Part shown: in pieces, positions 19,552-28,784 of the stretch
How positions within the stretch are numbered: the stretch's first letter is position 1
Layout: the number at the start of each line of letters is the position of its first letter
DNA from: Tepidimicrobium xylanilyticum
GTDB taxonomy: Bacteria; Bacillota; Clostridia; Tissierellales; Tepidimicrobiaceae
Assembly: GCF_900106765.1 (NCBI RefSeq)
Contig: NZ_FNNG01000003.1
Coordinates: 186,001 to 250,000 of the forward strand
Direction of reading: 5' to 3'
Length of the DNA stretch: 64,000 bases
The notes under the pieces: generated by a model
The model's database searches: none
Told to the model about the DNA's origin: nothing
What the model saw: the letters and a program-made list of their open reading frames with translations, nothing else
Position numbers and translations under genes: made by a program

Positions 19552-20892
19552 TCATTTCTTATCTATATAGTCTAAGGCTAACTTTTTTAAAGTATCCTTC
19601 TCATTTAACTCGGGTTTATCCATTACTCTATCTAATAAGTATTCCAATACTTGACCAATTATGGGACCTTGTTTAAAACCTAGATCTAACAAATCCCTGC
19701 CATTTATGGCCAACTGCCTTATTTCATAGGCTTCTTCTTTTTCAAGTATTTCTTCTATCCTTTTCCTTCTTTCTACTATATGGTCGATGGTGGCCTTTTC
19801 ATTTGAGCATTTAATATCAGCAATTTGTAGGTCTATTAAGTCAAATATTTCTTTTTCTCCCATCCTTCTAATTAATCTTTTTAATCCCTTTTCCTTAAAA
19901 TCTGCATGGTGATTCATATGCTCTTTAACTAAAAGGTAAACCTTATCCCTTAAATCATTGGAGGCTTTAAATCTCTCCAATACCATTTTGGATGTTTGGG
20001 CTCCTATTTGGTCATGACCATAAAAATGGCCTATTCCTCTTTCATCTATAGTTAATGAGCTGGGTTTACCAATATCATGGAATAAAGCAGCCAATCTGGT
20101 TTGAATTATAGGAGGGGTATTATCTAATACGCATAATATATGGTTATATACGTCCATATTGTGGTTAGGATTTCTTTGATCAAATCCTATGGTTGGAATT
20201 AATTCTGGTAATACCATTTCCAATATCCCCATTTCCTCCATCATCCTAATTCCATTAGATGGCTTCTTAGATAAAAGGATTTTAAAGAATTCATCTGAAA
20301 TCCTTTCCATGCTCACATTTGAAATTTTACTACTGCATTTTCTTCCTGCATAAAAGGTAGGCTTATCTATAGTAAATTTAAGCTCTGTAGCAAATCTAAT
20401 GGCTCTTAATATCCTAAGGTAGTCTTCACTAAACCTTTTCTCTGGGTTCCCTACGGTTCTAATTATTCTATTTTTAAGGTCTTCCCTACCTCCATAAGGA
20501 TCAATAATTCCCACTTTCTTATTATATGCCATCGCATTAATTGTAAAATCCCTGCGGCTTAAATCATCTTCTACTTTTCTGGAAAAAGTCACCCACTCGG
20601 GTCTTCTTCCATCCAGATAATTACCCTCTTGTCTAAAAGTGGTTATTTCTACATTACCTTCCTCCTGACATACTATAATGGTCCCAAATTCTTTTCCTAC
20701 ACTAATGGTTTTAAAATCAGAAAATATGTCTTCTAATTCAAAGGGCTTGGCATCTGTAGTAATATCGTAATCCTTAGGATTTTTCCCCAGAAGCATATCC
20801 CTAATACTTCCACCAACTACATAAGCCTGATATCCTTCTTTCTCCAACTTTTCAAGTATTTTCTCCACATAATCTGGAATATTAAACTGCAT
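19552..20892 (-). CDS. cca: CCA-adding tRNA nucleotidyltransferase with HD domain
   Basis: This enzyme adds or repairs the CCA end of tRNA. The 446-residue protein begins with the class II nucleotidyltransferase fold: YVVGGSIRDMLLG (about 23-35) and the metal-binding DYDITTD (about 42-48). The template-like RRDFTINAMAY motif follows. An RNA-binding helical region and an HD hydrolase domain with RLAALFHDIGKP (about 266-277) come next. A poly(A) polymerase is possible by homology, but the HD-containing CCA enzyme fits best. The ATG at 20892 follows GAGGTGATATA. Confidence 0.93.
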   Translation of the reverse strand: MQFNIPDYVEKILEKLEKEGYQAYVVGGSIRDMLLGKNPKDYDITTDAKPFELEDIFSDFKTISVGKEFGTIIVCQEEGNVEITTFRQEGNYLDGRRPEWVTFSRKVEDDLSRRDFTINAMAYNKKVGIIDPYGGREDLKNRIIRTVGNPEKRFSEDYLRILRAIRFATELKFTIDKPTFYAGRKCSSKISNVSMERISDEFFKILLSKKPSNGIRMMEEMGILEMVLPELIPTIGFDQRNPNHNMDVYNHILCVLDNTPPIIQTRLAALFHDIGKPSSLTIDERGIGHFYGHDQIGAQTSKMVLERFKASNDLRDKVYLLVKEHMNHHADFKEKGLKRLIRRMGEKEIFDLIDLQIADIKCSNEKATIDHIVERRKRIEEILEKEEAYEIRQLAINGRDLLDLGFKQGPIIGQVLEYLLDRVMDKPELNEKDTLKKLALDYIDKK

Positions 20893-20963
20893 TATATCAC
20901 CTCAAGAATCAGTTCCTATTTACCAGTATATCATAGTAGAGATATTAAGAATTATTCTATTCC

Positions 20964-21004
20964 AAAAAAATATAGGGCTCTGGATTTAAATCCAAAGCCC
21001 TATA
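20964..21004 (-). terminator. Terminator after fabF
   Basis: TATAGGGCT (20971-20979) pairs with AGCCCTATA (20996-21004), continued by TGGATTT/AAATCCA across one mismatch. On the minus strand seven Ts follow the stem. It ends the fab operon. Confidence 0.93.
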
Positions 21005-21005
21005 C

Positions 21006-22244
21006 TTATTCACCATATTTTTTCAGCAATATGGAAGCATTATGTCCCCCAAATCCTAAAGAATTGGACAGGGCATATATTACCTCCTTTTTTGCTGGAA
21101 CATTTGGAGTATAGTTCAAATCGCATTCTTCATCTGGAATTTCATAGTTAATAGTTGGAGGTATTATACCTTTCTTAATAGTCAATATAGTAGCTATAGC
21201 CTCTATACCACCAGCAGCTCCTAAAAGGTGACCCGTCATAGATTTGATTGAACTTATAGCTATATTATAAGCATGTTCTTTAAACAGCCTTTTTATTGCT
21301 AAAGTTTCCAATTTATCGTTATAATAAGTACTGGTGCCATGGGCATTTATATAATCTATATCAGTGTAGTTAACTTTACCTTCCTTTAGAGCCAATTCCA
21401 TGGCCTTCGTTGCTCCTTCCGCTTCAGGGTCTGGGGCTGTAATATGATAGGCATCTGAAGTTGCACCATAACCTATTATCTCTCCGTATATTACTGCATT
21501 CCTTTTCAATGCATGGTCTAATTCTTCAAGTATTAAAATTCCAGCACCTTCACCCATCACGAAACCATCCCTTTCCTTATCAAAAGGTCTACTTGCTTTA
21601 GTAGGTTCTTCATTTCTTGTGGATAAGGCCTTCATGGAACTAAAACCTGCTAATGAAATTGGCGTTATGGCACTTTCACTGCCTCCCGTTATAACCAAAT
21701 CACATGTGCCCCTTTGAACCATTCTATAGGCTTCGCCAATAGCATGGGTACTAGAAGCACAGGCAGTGGTAATGGTTAAACTAGGTCCTTTTAGCCCATA
21801 AAGGATAGATATATATCCAGGAGCCATATTGGATATCATCATAGGAATAAAATGAGGACTAATCCTATCAGGCCCTTTTTCCAGTAGTTTTTCATGCTCT
21901 TTTTCTAAAGTTGTCATACCTCCTATACCAGAGCCTAATACTGCCCCAATTTTATCTTTATCCAATTTATCTAAATCTATTTCTCCATCTTCTAAGGCCA
22001 AAGCTGTAGCTGCAATAGCATATTGGGTAAAACGATCCATCCTCTTGGCTGTTTTTCTATCCATAAAATCTGCTGGATTAAAGTCCTTCACCTCTGCGCC
22101 AATCCTTGTGCCAAATTTACTTGGATCGAACCGGGTTATATATCCAACTCCAGAGTTCCCTTTTAAAAGGGAACTCCAGAATTCGTCCTTGCCAATACCT
22201 ATAGGGGTAACTGCTCCTAATCCAGTGACTACTACTCTTTTCAA
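21006..22244 (-). CDS. fabF: 3-oxoacyl-ACP synthase II (FabF)
   Basis: FabF elongates acyl-ACP with malonyl-ACP in fatty-acid synthesis. The 412-residue protein has the thiolase fold with catalytic Cys162 (TTACASSTHAIG), and the two active-site histidine motifs NAHGTSTYYND and SIKSMTGHLLGAAGG. It is the last gene of fabH-fabK-fabD-fabG-acpP-fabF and ends at a strong terminator. A ribosome site AGGAGG precedes the ATG at 22244. The length and all motifs are normal. Confidence 0.97.
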   Translation of the reverse strand: MKRVVVTGLGAVTPIGIGKDEFWSSLLKGNSGVGYITRFDPSKFGTRIGAEVKDFNPADFMDRKTAKRMDRFTQYAIAATALALEDGEIDLDKLDKDKIGAVLGSGIGGMTTLEKEHEKLLEKGPDRISPHFIPMMISNMAPGYISILYGLKGPSLTITTACASSTHAIGEAYRMVQRGTCDLVITGGSESAITPISLAGFSSMKALSTRNEEPTKASRPFDKERDGFVMGEGAGILILEELDHALKRNAVIYGEIIGYGATSDAYHITAPDPEAEGATKAMELALKEGKVNYTDIDYINAHGTSTYYNDKLETLAIKRLFKEHAYNIAISSIKSMTGHLLGAAGGIEAIATILTIKKGIIPPTINYEIPDEECDLNYTPNVPAKKEVIYALSNSLGFGGHNASILLKKYGE

Positions 22245-22260
22245 TTGTAGGCCTCCTTAT

Positions 22261-22497
22261 TTAACTTATCTTATTCTCGATGTATTTTACTATATCTCCT
22301 ATATTTTTAAACTTTTCAGCATCTTCATCAGGTATTTCAATATCGAATTCATCTTCCAAGGCCATCATCACTTCCACTGCATCTAATGAGTCAGCATCTA
22401 AATCATTCATTATTGAAGTTTCCATTGTAATGCTTTCTAAATCATCTATTTCTAAAACATCACCAATTATATTTTTAACCTTTTCAAAAATTGCCAT
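22261..22497 (-). CDS. acpP: Acyl carrier protein
   Basis: ACP carries growing acyl chains on a phosphopantetheine arm. The 78-residue acidic protein has the attachment serine S37 in the motif DADSLDAVE, followed by the recognition helix ([20 protein letters not shown]). The ATG at 22497 follows AAGGAGGATGAAAG. It sits between fabG and fabF, 16 bases from each, which fits a single fatty-acid operon. Confidence 0.98.
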   Translation of the reverse strand: MAIFEKVKNIIGDVLEIDDLESITMETSIMNDLDADSLDAVEVMMALEDEFDIEIPDEDAEKFKNIGDIVKYIENKIS

Positions 22498-22513
22498 CTT
22501 TCATCCTCCTTTT

Positions 22514-23257
22514 TTACATTACCATTCCACCATCTATATTGATTACTTGACCTGTTATATAATCTGCCTTTTCACTAGCTAAAAATACTACAATGTTGGC
22601 TACATCTTCAGGTTTCCCTATTCTCCTCATTGGAATACTTTTAACTAGTGAATCCTTAATATCTTCCTTTAAGAGTTCTGTCATATCAGTTTCTATAAAC
22701 CCAGGTGCTACTGCATTAACGTTTATGCCTCTGCTAGCTAATTCCTTTGCAATAGCTTTAGTAAAACCTATAACACCTGCTTTCGATGCACTATAATTAC
22801 CTTGACCAATGTTTCCTGTAACTCCCACTATGGAAGCTATGTTTATTATCTTTCCATATCTTTTCTTCATCATTCCCCTAGCAACTAATTTAGTGCAAAT
22901 ATAAGTCCCCTTTAAATTCGTATTGATTACATCATCCCATTCTTCCGCCCCCATGCGGATTAACAGATTATCCTTAGTTATTCCTGCATTATTTACTAGT
23001 ATATCTATGGAACCCATTTCTGCTTCAATTGCTTTAACCATATTTTGTACATCTGTTTCTTTGGAAATATCAGCTTTTATACTCATTCCCTTAACTCCAT
23101 TCTTCTCTATCTCCTTTACCACCTCCTTAGCCTTTTCTTCATTATTTAAATAGCTAATAGCTATATTAGCACCATACTTTGAAAGCTCTAAGGCAATAGC
23201 TTTGCCTATTCCTCGAGAGCCCCCTGTAACTAAAGCAACTTTATTAGATAAATTCAA
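22514..23257 (-). CDS. fabG: 3-oxoacyl-ACP reductase (FabG)
   Basis: FabG is the NADPH-dependent reductase of the elongation cycle. The 247-residue short-chain dehydrogenase has the cofactor motif TGGSRGIGKAIA (about 11-22), NNAGIT (about 89), the catalytic serine (NIASIVG), and YSASK (Tyr and Lys of the catalytic tetrad). It ends with the family GQVINIDGGMVM. The start overlaps the fabD stop by four bases, which indicates coupled translation. Confidence 0.97.
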   Translation of the reverse strand: MNLSNKVALVTGGSRGIGKAIALELSKYGANIAISYLNNEEKAKEVVKEIEKNGVKGMSIKADISKETDVQNMVKAIEAEMGSIDILVNNAGITKDNLLIRMGAEEWDDVINTNLKGTYICTKLVARGMMKKRYGKIINIASIVGVTGNIGQGNYSASKAGVIGFTKAIAKELASRGINVNAVAPGFIETDMTELLKEDIKDSLVKSIPMRRIGKPEDVANIVVFLASEKADYITGQVINIDGGMVM

Positions 23258-24213
23258 TTTGCCATCTCCTTTCCCAAAGAATCAACGGTCTTTTTAAGAG
23301 TTTCTACGCTATTCACATTATAGGTTTCAACGCTTTTGTTCATGAATTTTCCTATTCGCTTTACAAAACCAGTCAATGCTTTACCTGGCCCTATTTCTAT
23401 AAATGTATTAACGCCATTTTCAATCATAAATTCTATACTATCCTGCCAGAGCACAGAACTGCTTACCTGTTCAGCTAATTTCTCTTTTATTTCCTCTTTA
23501 GAGTTAACGGGTTTTCCGTCCACATTGGATACTAGATTTTTCTTCAAATCGAACAGGGGTATTCTATCCAGTTCCTCCTTCAATCTTTCAGCAGCAGGTT
23601 TCAACAAGCTAGTATGAAAAGGTGCACTTACCAGTAGGGGGACGGTCTTTTTAGCTCCAAGATTTAAAGCCTCTTTACAAGCCAATTCGACCCCTTTCTT
23701 TTCACCAGATATGACTATTTGCTCTGGAGAATTATAATTTGCTACCTCTACTATACCATGTTCTTTCACCCTATCTAATACCAACATGACCTTTTCTCGG
23801 CTTAATCCCAATATGGCAGCCATTCCTCCTACCCCTTCTGGCACAGCTTCCTGCATAAGTTTACCTCTAATTTTTACAAGCCATAGGGCATCTTCAAAGC
23901 TAATACCTTCAGATTTCACCAAAGCAGTATACTCACCTAGACTTAAGCCTGCCGTATATTCACAATCTATCCCTTGCATTTCCAAAGCCTTCAACATGGC
24001 AATACTTGTAGTAAGAATGGCCGGTTGAGTATTTTCCGTCCTTATCAATTCTTCTTCTCTGCCTTCAAAACAGATTCTCTTTAAATCCATGTTTAAACAG
24101 TCATTAGCTTCTTCAAATACCCGTCTAGATTCAGGAAAAACCTGATAAAAATCTGCTCCCATTCCAACGTACTGGGAACCTTGACCTGGAAATATAAAAG
24201 CGATTTTTCTCAT
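23254..24213 (-). CDS. fabD: Malonyl-CoA:ACP transacylase (FabD)
   Basis: FabD loads malonate from CoA to ACP. The protein from MRKIAFIFPGQGSQ is 319 residues. It has the oxyanion motif GQGSQ, the nucleophile elbow GLSLGEYTA, and the histidine of the dyad in APFHTSLL. I chose the ATG at 24213 because GGAGGTTGGGAG lies upstream and it overlaps the fabK stop (ATGA). A TTG three codons earlier is less likely. It lies between fabK and fabG. Confidence 0.96.
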   Translation of the reverse strand: MRKIAFIFPGQGSQYVGMGADFYQVFPESRRVFEEANDCLNMDLKRICFEGREEELIRTENTQPAILTTSIAMLKALEMQGIDCEYTAGLSLGEYTALVKSEGISFEDALWLVKIRGKLMQEAVPEGVGGMAAILGLSREKVMLVLDRVKEHGIVEVANYNSPEQIVISGEKKGVELACKEALNLGAKKTVPLLVSAPFHTSLLKPAAERLKEELDRIPLFDLKKNLVSNVDGKPVNSKEEIKEKLAEQVSSSVLWQDSIEFMIENGVNTFIEIGPGKALTGFVKRIGKFMNKSVETYNVNSVETLKKTVDSLGKEMAN

Positions 24214-25166
24214 TGCTCCCAACCTCCTCTATAGGAGGCTAACATATCTAAGTACTTCCCAGCTTCATTTATTATATCCTCAATTATTTCTTTGCAGGGC
24301 TTTATCTCCTTTATAAGACCTGAAATCTGACCAGCCATAACGGAACCATTTACAACCTCTCCCTCTTTTACTGCCATTTTAAGTCTGCCTACTGTAAAAG
24401 CTTCAAGTTCCTGAATTGTTGCACCCTTTTTCTCCATTTCAAAATACTCTTTGGTAAAACTATTCTTCAATGTTCTAGCTGGGTATCCAGTATTTCTTCC
24501 AGTTACTACTGTTGACCTATCCTTAGCTTTTAAGATCATCTCCTTAAAATTATCATGAGCCACACATTCAGTGGAACAAACGAATCTCGTTCCTAGCTGT
24601 ACTCCCTCGGCTCCTAAAGATAAGGCCGCTAAAAAACCACGACCATCGGCAATACCTCCAGCAGCTATAACTGGAATTTTTACCTCATCTACTACTTGAG
24701 GAATTAATACCATAGTAGTTAATTCTCCAATATGACCACCAGCTTCTGTTCCTTCTACAATCAAGGCATCCGCCCCTTGCTTTTCCAATCTCCTTGCTAA
24801 AGACATAGTAGGTACTACAGGTATTACTTTTATATCAAATTCTTTAAATTCCTTAATGAATTTGGATGGGTTTCCTGCACCTGTAGTCACCACAGGAACC
24901 CTTTCTTCACAGATTATACCTACTATATCCTCAGCATAGGGCGACATTAACATTATATTGACTCCAAAAGGTTTCTTTGTAAGTTTTTTAGCTTTTCGAA
25001 TTTCATCCCTTACTACATCTGGTGGTAAATTACCTGCAGCAATAACTCCCAATCCACCTCCTTCAGATACTGCTACCGCCAGCTCATGTGTAGCGACCCA
25101 TGCCATGCCACCTTGAATAATTGGATATTTAATATCTAGGAGTTTACATACCCTTGTACTAAACAT
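24210..25166 (-). CDS. fabK: Enoyl-ACP reductase II (FabK, FMN-dependent)
   Basis: FabK carries out the last reduction of each elongation cycle using FMN and NAD(P)H. It is a TIM-barrel flavoprotein of the nitronate monooxygenase superfamily. From MFSTRVCKLLDIKYPIIQGG the protein is 318 residues and has the FabK signatures IQGGMAWV, GAGNPSKFI, EGTEAGGHIGE and IAAGGIADGRG. I chose the ATG at 25166 after GGAGGGGTGATT; an upstream frame adds 15 residues coded inside the fabH end. No FabI is present in the window. Confidence 0.95.
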   Translation of the reverse strand: MFSTRVCKLLDIKYPIIQGGMAWVATHELAVAVSEGGGLGVIAAGNLPPDVVRDEIRKAKKLTKKPFGVNIMLMSPYAEDIVGIICEERVPVVTTGAGNPSKFIKEFKEFDIKVIPVVPTMSLARRLEKQGADALIVEGTEAGGHIGELTTMVLIPQVVDEVKIPVIAAGGIADGRGFLAALSLGAEGVQLGTRFVCSTECVAHDNFKEMILKAKDRSTVVTGRNTGYPARTLKNSFTKEYFEMEKKGATIQELEAFTVGRLKMAVKEGEVVNGSVMAGQISGLIKEIKPCKEIIEDIINEAGKYLDMLASYRGGWEQ

Positions 25167-25177
25167 AATCACCCCTC

Positions 25178-26173
25178 CTATTTGATCCATTTCAATATAG
25201 TTGATCCCCAAGACAAGCCAGCACCAAAAGCTACCAATAATATTATATCTCCTCTTTTAAGCAAGCCATCCCTATAAGCTTCATTTAAAGCTACTGGTAT
25301 GGAGGCTGCAGACATATTTCCATATCTGTCTAAATTAATATAGATCTTATCATCATCTAACTTAAGTTTATTTTTTGCCGATTGGATTATCCTTATATTG
25401 GCTTGATGGGGAATTAGATAGTCTATATCCTCTAAAGATAGATTAGCACTCTTAAGAACTGCTTCTGAGGATTTTTCTATTATTCTGACTGCAAATTTGA
25501 ACACTTCCCTGCCATCCATTTTAATGGTGTGAAGTTTGTTCGACACGGTATCAAAACTTGCAGGTAATCGAGAACCACCTGCTGGTTGTGAAAGCAAATG
25601 TCCTCCTTCTCCATCCGATCCTAAGTCGAAGGAAAGAAATCCAAAGCCTTTTTCACATTTTTCCAATATACAAGCTCCTGCCCCATCGCCAAAAAGTACA
25701 CAGGTGTTTCTGTCTTCCCAATTTACAATTTTAGATAATGTTTCTCCTCCAATTACCAATACTTTTTTACACGTTCCAGCTCTTACCATGTTATATCCTA
25801 TGGATAGTCCATATATGAATCCAGAACAGCCTACGGATATATCAAAAGCTGCTGCATTTGTAGCCTGAATGTTTTTCTGTACTATGGAAGCTGTTGCTGG
25901 GAAAAACATATCGGGAGTGGCTGTTGCTACTATTATTAGGTCAATTTCTTTAGGATCAACTTTTCCATCAATTAATGCTTCTCTAGCAGCAATAGTGGCA
26001 ATGTCAGATGTAGAAACATTTTTTTCTACAATTCTGCGTTCCCTTATGCCAGTCCTTGTTACGATCCACTCATCTGATGTATCCACCATTTGGCTTAGGT
26101 CAAAATTAGTTAACACTTTTTCTGGTACAAAGCTGCCTATTCCAGTTATTCCTACTGAGTACAAATTATTCAA
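25178..26173 (-). CDS. fabH: 3-oxoacyl-ACP synthase III (FabH)
   Basis: FabH starts fatty-acid synthesis by condensing a primer acyl-CoA with malonyl-ACP. The protein is about 331 residues with the catalytic triad motifs VGCSGFIYG (Cys), PHQANIRI (His) and GNMSAASIP (Asn). I chose the TTG at 26173 (MNNLYSVGITGIG) because a perfect GGAGGTGA lies eight bases upstream; a longer frame from 26188 begins inside that ribosome site. Isobutyryl- and isovaleryl-CoA from the oxidoreductase at 29-32 kb could serve as primers, which is inference. Confidence 0.95.
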   Translation of the reverse strand: MNNLYSVGITGIGSFVPEKVLTNFDLSQMVDTSDEWIVTRTGIRERRIVEKNVSTSDIATIAAREALIDGKVDPKEIDLIIVATATPDMFFPATASIVQKNIQATNAAAFDISVGCSGFIYGLSIGYNMVRAGTCKKVLVIGGETLSKIVNWEDRNTCVLFGDGAGACILEKCEKGFGFLSFDLGSDGEGGHLLSQPAGGSRLPASFDTVSNKLHTIKMDGREVFKFAVRIIEKSSEAVLKSANLSLEDIDYLIPHQANIRIIQSAKNKLKLDDDKIYINLDRYGNMSAASIPVALNEAYRDGLLKRGDIILLVAFGAGLSWGSTILKWIK

Positions 26174-26317
26174 TTGTTTCACCTCCAAAAAATTATTAGG
26201 ATGACTTTTATCAACTCCCTTCCTTGAAAATATAAGTAGTTGCTAGAAAATTCAAGTTTTTGTATTATATTAATAGGAATGACAAAAACTTTAAAAACAA
26301 GTATATATTAATTTCAC

Positions 26318-26328
26318 TTGATGGTCAA
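26318..26328. promoter_or_regulatory. Candidate FabT-like operator between fabH and fabZ
   Basis: TTGATGGTCAA is an inverted repeat (TTGA-N3-TCAA) in the 196-base divergent region between fabH and fabZ. The MarR-type regulator FabT binds sites with this TTGA-N3-TCAA core. No FapR-type site was seen. The match is short and no fabT gene is in the window. Confidence 0.35.
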
Positions 26329-26369
26329 TAATCATTTTGGCACGTAAAACTATAATAAGAGGTGGTATA

Positions 26370-26801
26370 ATGAATAATATGTTAGAAATTCAAGATATAA
26401 TAGAGATTATTCCACATAGATACCCTTTTTTGCTTGTTGACAAGGTTGAAATCATTAGAGAAGGTGAAAAAGGGATAGGTTATAAAAATGTAACTATAAA
26501 CGAACCCTTTTTCCAAGGTCATTTTCCAAAGAAACCTATAATGCCTGGAGTTTTAATAATAGAAGCATTAGCCCAAGTAGGTGCAGTCGTTTTATTATCG
26601 AAAGATGAATATAGAGGAAGAACACCCTATTTTGCAGGAATAAATAAAGTCCGTTTTAAAAGGAGAGTAGTTCCTGGAGATATACTAAAAATGGAGGTTG
26701 AAATACTTAAAGTAAGATCCTCCATTGGTATAGGAAAAGGAGTGGCCTTAGTAGGAAATGAGATTGCTTTAGAAGGGGAATTCCTGTTTGCCATAGAATA
26801 A
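26370..26801 (+). CDS. fabZ: 3-hydroxyacyl-ACP dehydratase (FabZ)
   Basis: FabZ removes water from 3-hydroxyacyl-ACP. The 143-residue hotdog protein from [10 protein letters not shown] has the catalytic histidine in [11 protein letters not shown] (His16) and the catalytic glutamate in [13 protein letters not shown] chose the ATG at 26370 after AAGAGGTGGTATA; an upstream start gives a non-homologous extension. It is divergent from the fabH operon and encodes the one elongation step missing from that operon, so the two sides are probably regulated together. Confidence 0.96.
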   Translation: MNNMLEIQDIIEIIPHRYPFLLVDKVEIIREGEKGIGYKNVTINEPFFQGHFPKKPIMPGVLIIEALAQVGAVVLLSKDEYRGRTPYFAGINKVRFKRRVVPGDILKMEVEILKVRSSIGIGKGVALVGNEIALEGEFLFAIE

Positions 26802-26806
26802 AAACT

Positions 26807-26837
26807 AAGTTGCCTATTAACCATTAATAGGCAACTT
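26807..26837. terminator. Bidirectional terminator between fabZ and the 135-residue ORF
   Basis: AAGTTGCCTATTAA (26807-26820) and TTAATAGGCAACTT (26824-26837) form a perfect 14-bp hairpin with a 3-base loop. On the minus strand a T-rich tract follows. The stop codon of the minus-strand gene lies within the stem. Confidence 0.88.
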
Positions 26838-27221
26838 GTTCCCATTTGATAATTCTATACTCTTTATATATTTAAGCTGTATAAGGACATTATAAAATTC
26901 ATCAAAACTTAACTCATTATACAGCTTATTTTTAAAATAGTATTTCCCAGAATCACTACATAGTTTTAGAAAATCCTTGAAAAATCTATTTAAGGTCTCC
27001 TTTTCTTCATCTCCCATTAATGAATTTAAGCTGTCAGATTCTATTAGATCATGTATTACTTTTAATATTTTTTGATCAATATCCTCTTTTTCTATTTTTG
27101 AGTACCTTATTTCATCACATATATCTATTATTATGCTCAAACCTTTCGTTAAAGAAATACCTTTTAGGTAATCTAAAGCCATCTCGATACAATTATCTAT
27201 CTTCCTATCTTGCTCCCCCAT
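26817..27221 (-). CDS. Hypothetical acidic helical protein
   Basis: This protein has about 134 residues from MGEQDRKIDN. I chose the ATG at 27221 because AGGGGTG lies six bases upstream; a GTG three codons earlier overlaps that site. The sequence is rich in Lys, Glu, Asp, Ile and Leu and looks all-helical, with no signal peptide or membrane segment. I recognise no family. It is a single gene between fabZ and the opine-dehydrogenase gene, with its own terminator. Confidence 0.7.
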   Translation of the reverse strand: MGEQDRKIDNCIEMALDYLKGISLTKGLSIIIDICDEIRYSKIEKEDIDQKILKVIHDLIESDSLNSLMGDEEKETLNRFFKDFLKLCSDSGKYYFKNKLYNELSFDEFYNVLIQLKYIKSIELSNGNKLPING

Positions 27222-27498
27222 TTTAAACACCCCTGTTTGAATAGTTCAACCAAATTTAGACCATGTTCAAATATAAATACTAAGAGCTTTCCATAATTTA
27301 GAATATTCTTGTCAACATATATAGAATATTTCCCAGGAAATTTACTACTCAGCAAAAATTAGAAACTATTATAGTGGTATTTCAAGTTTATTGTCTATTA
27401 TGGTAGAAAAATATAGGCAAAAAGTCCCAACTTATTGACTATATAGTACTATATGGAAACAAACATTTCAAGTAAAATTTTCCCTTTTCTTAATAAAA
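27222..27498. other. Intergenic region with two short palindromes
   Basis: No gene was found here. TTGAATAGTTCAA (27237-27249) lies just upstream of the 134-residue gene and could be its operator. ATATAGTACTATAT (27441-27454) is a perfect 14-base palindrome of unknown meaning. The rest is AT-rich, and the promoter of the hypothetical gene must lie here. Confidence 0.45.
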
Positions 27499-27540
27499 AA
27501 CATCTTAAACCAAATATCCTGATATTTGGTTTAAGATGTT
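27499..27540 (-). terminator. Very strong terminator after the opine-dehydrogenase gene
   Basis: The arms 27499-27518 and 27521-27540 (beginning AACATCTTAAACC, ending GGTTTAAGATGTT) are perfect 20-base inverted repeats with two bases between them. On the minus strand a T run follows. The riboswitch-controlled gene is therefore a single-gene transcript. Confidence 0.94.
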
Positions 27541-27565
27541 CAAATCCATAAATTATTTTGTATTT

Positions 27566-28684
27566 TTATGAAGCCGCTTCTTCTTCTACTCTCATTATTT
27601 TACCCGTTTCTGCAAATTCATGAATTTCCTTTACAGACAAGCCCTTAAGCCCTAGTCTTTCCACAGTTCTTCCTCCCTTGAAAAAGTCTTTACCAGTTAT
27701 CAATCCCGCTATTTTGATTATGGAATCTATGGCTGGAGTTTCAATATTAAATTCCTTTGCTATAGATGACATTGGAATTAAGCTGTAAGGAACATCTTCA
27801 TATATATACCTAATATTTAGACCTTTGGGTGCTTGCAGCCCTTTATATGCGGGGTTATTTTGTACTGCTTCGTATAGATTGCTCCCCTTGGCTCCATAAG
27901 TTTCTTCAAGCCATTCCCTAGCGGATAAAGTATTTACATTAAGTAATAATCCTATTTTCATCCTTTCAGCATCCATCTTTTCTAGGAAATTCCCTATGGA
28001 AGGAGTAATACCCTCTGTATAATAGTCAAATGCAGCTCCCCTTTCAATGTGTCCACTGTTTAGAAGAGTTGGAGCAGGATGGAAAATAGCCCCATAATTA
28101 TTAATACTAGTTTCGATTACATCCTTAGCTGGTGTAAATTGAGGATATGCATCTTTTAGAATTTCTATAACATATTGTGTTTTTATCGCTGGAATTGCTG
28201 CTAATGTAACTTCCTTTTTACTTTTAAATATATGAGCACTGGTTAAGGATGTTTTTCTACAAGCGTAAATAAAGGTTTGAGCTTCAGCCACAATAATATC
28301 TTTATTAAATCCACATCTTCTAATGGTTGAATAAACTTCCAAAGCCCCTCCTGTTCTACCAGGATTTAGTACTATTATCTGGCCTTCTTTTAAATGAGGT
28401 GCCATTTCCTTAGCTAGATCATAATGCCCCATAGCTGGTATAGTTACCATTATTATATCTGCACCTTCAATAGCTTCTTCTATTTGATTCGTGGCCATAT
28501 TTAATTTCCCTTCGCCTTCAACTTCACCAGTAAGGCCTATTAATGGGCTATCTATCAAAGGTAGTATATTTTCTAAAGTTCTATTATAAAGATTCACCTT
28601 ATAACCCAGTAAACTTAAATATCCTGCCATTGCAATTCCGCCATTACCTGCACCTATTACGGCATAAACCAAATCTCTTTTCAT
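27566..28684 (-). CDS. NAD/NADP octopine/nopaline (opine) dehydrogenase family protein
   Basis: Opine dehydrogenases reductively join a 2-oxoacid to an amino-group donor. The 372-residue protein has an N-terminal Rossmann fold (GAGNGGIAMAGYLSLLGY, about 9-26, then YNRT) and an Octopine_DH C-terminal domain with the motif NNYGAIFHPAPTLLNSGHIE (about 197-216), which carries the family's conserved histidine. The ATG at 28684 follows ATAGGAGGTAATAAT. The substrate cannot be read from sequence, and ketopantoate-reductase-like enzymes share the N-terminal fold. It is a single-gene transcript between a cyclic-di-AMP riboswitch and a 20-bp terminator. Confidence 0.88.
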   Translation of the reverse strand: MKRDLVYAVIGAGNGGIAMAGYLSLLGYKVNLYNRTLENILPLIDSPLIGLTGEVEGEGKLNMATNQIEEAIEGADIIMVTIPAMGHYDLAKEMAPHLKEGQIIVLNPGRTGGALEVYSTIRRCGFNKDIIVAEAQTFIYACRKTSLTSAHIFKSKKEVTLAAIPAIKTQYVIEILKDAYPQFTPAKDVIETSINNYGAIFHPAPTLLNSGHIERGAAFDYYTEGITPSIGNFLEKMDAERMKIGLLLNVNTLSAREWLEETYGAKGSNLYEAVQNNPAYKGLQAPKGLNIRYIYEDVPYSLIPMSSIAKEFNIETPAIDSIIKIAGLITGKDFFKGGRTVERLGLKGLSVKEIHEFAETGKIMRVEEEAAS

Positions 28685-28728
28685 ATTATTACCTCCTATC
28701 CCACTATTTCCCTATTTGTTTTGAAGTA

Positions 28729-28760
28729 AAATAAAAGACTATAGAGGGCTCCCCATAGTC
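28729..28760 (-). terminator. Riboswitch expression-platform terminator
   Basis: GACTAT (28737-28742) and ATAGTC (28755-28760), extended through GAGG/CCCC-type pairs with G-T wobbles, form a hairpin of about 10 bp followed on the minus strand by TTTTATTTTA. It lies between the cyclic-di-AMP aptamer and the opine-dehydrogenase start codon, where a transcriptional OFF switch would be. Confidence 0.82.
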
Positions 28761-28784
28761 TGTATATGGCAATAAATATCTATC

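Noticed and set aside
26174-26369. FapR operator in the fab divergent region
   Set aside because: No long palindrome of the FapR type was seen; only the shorter TTGA-N3-TCAA core is present.
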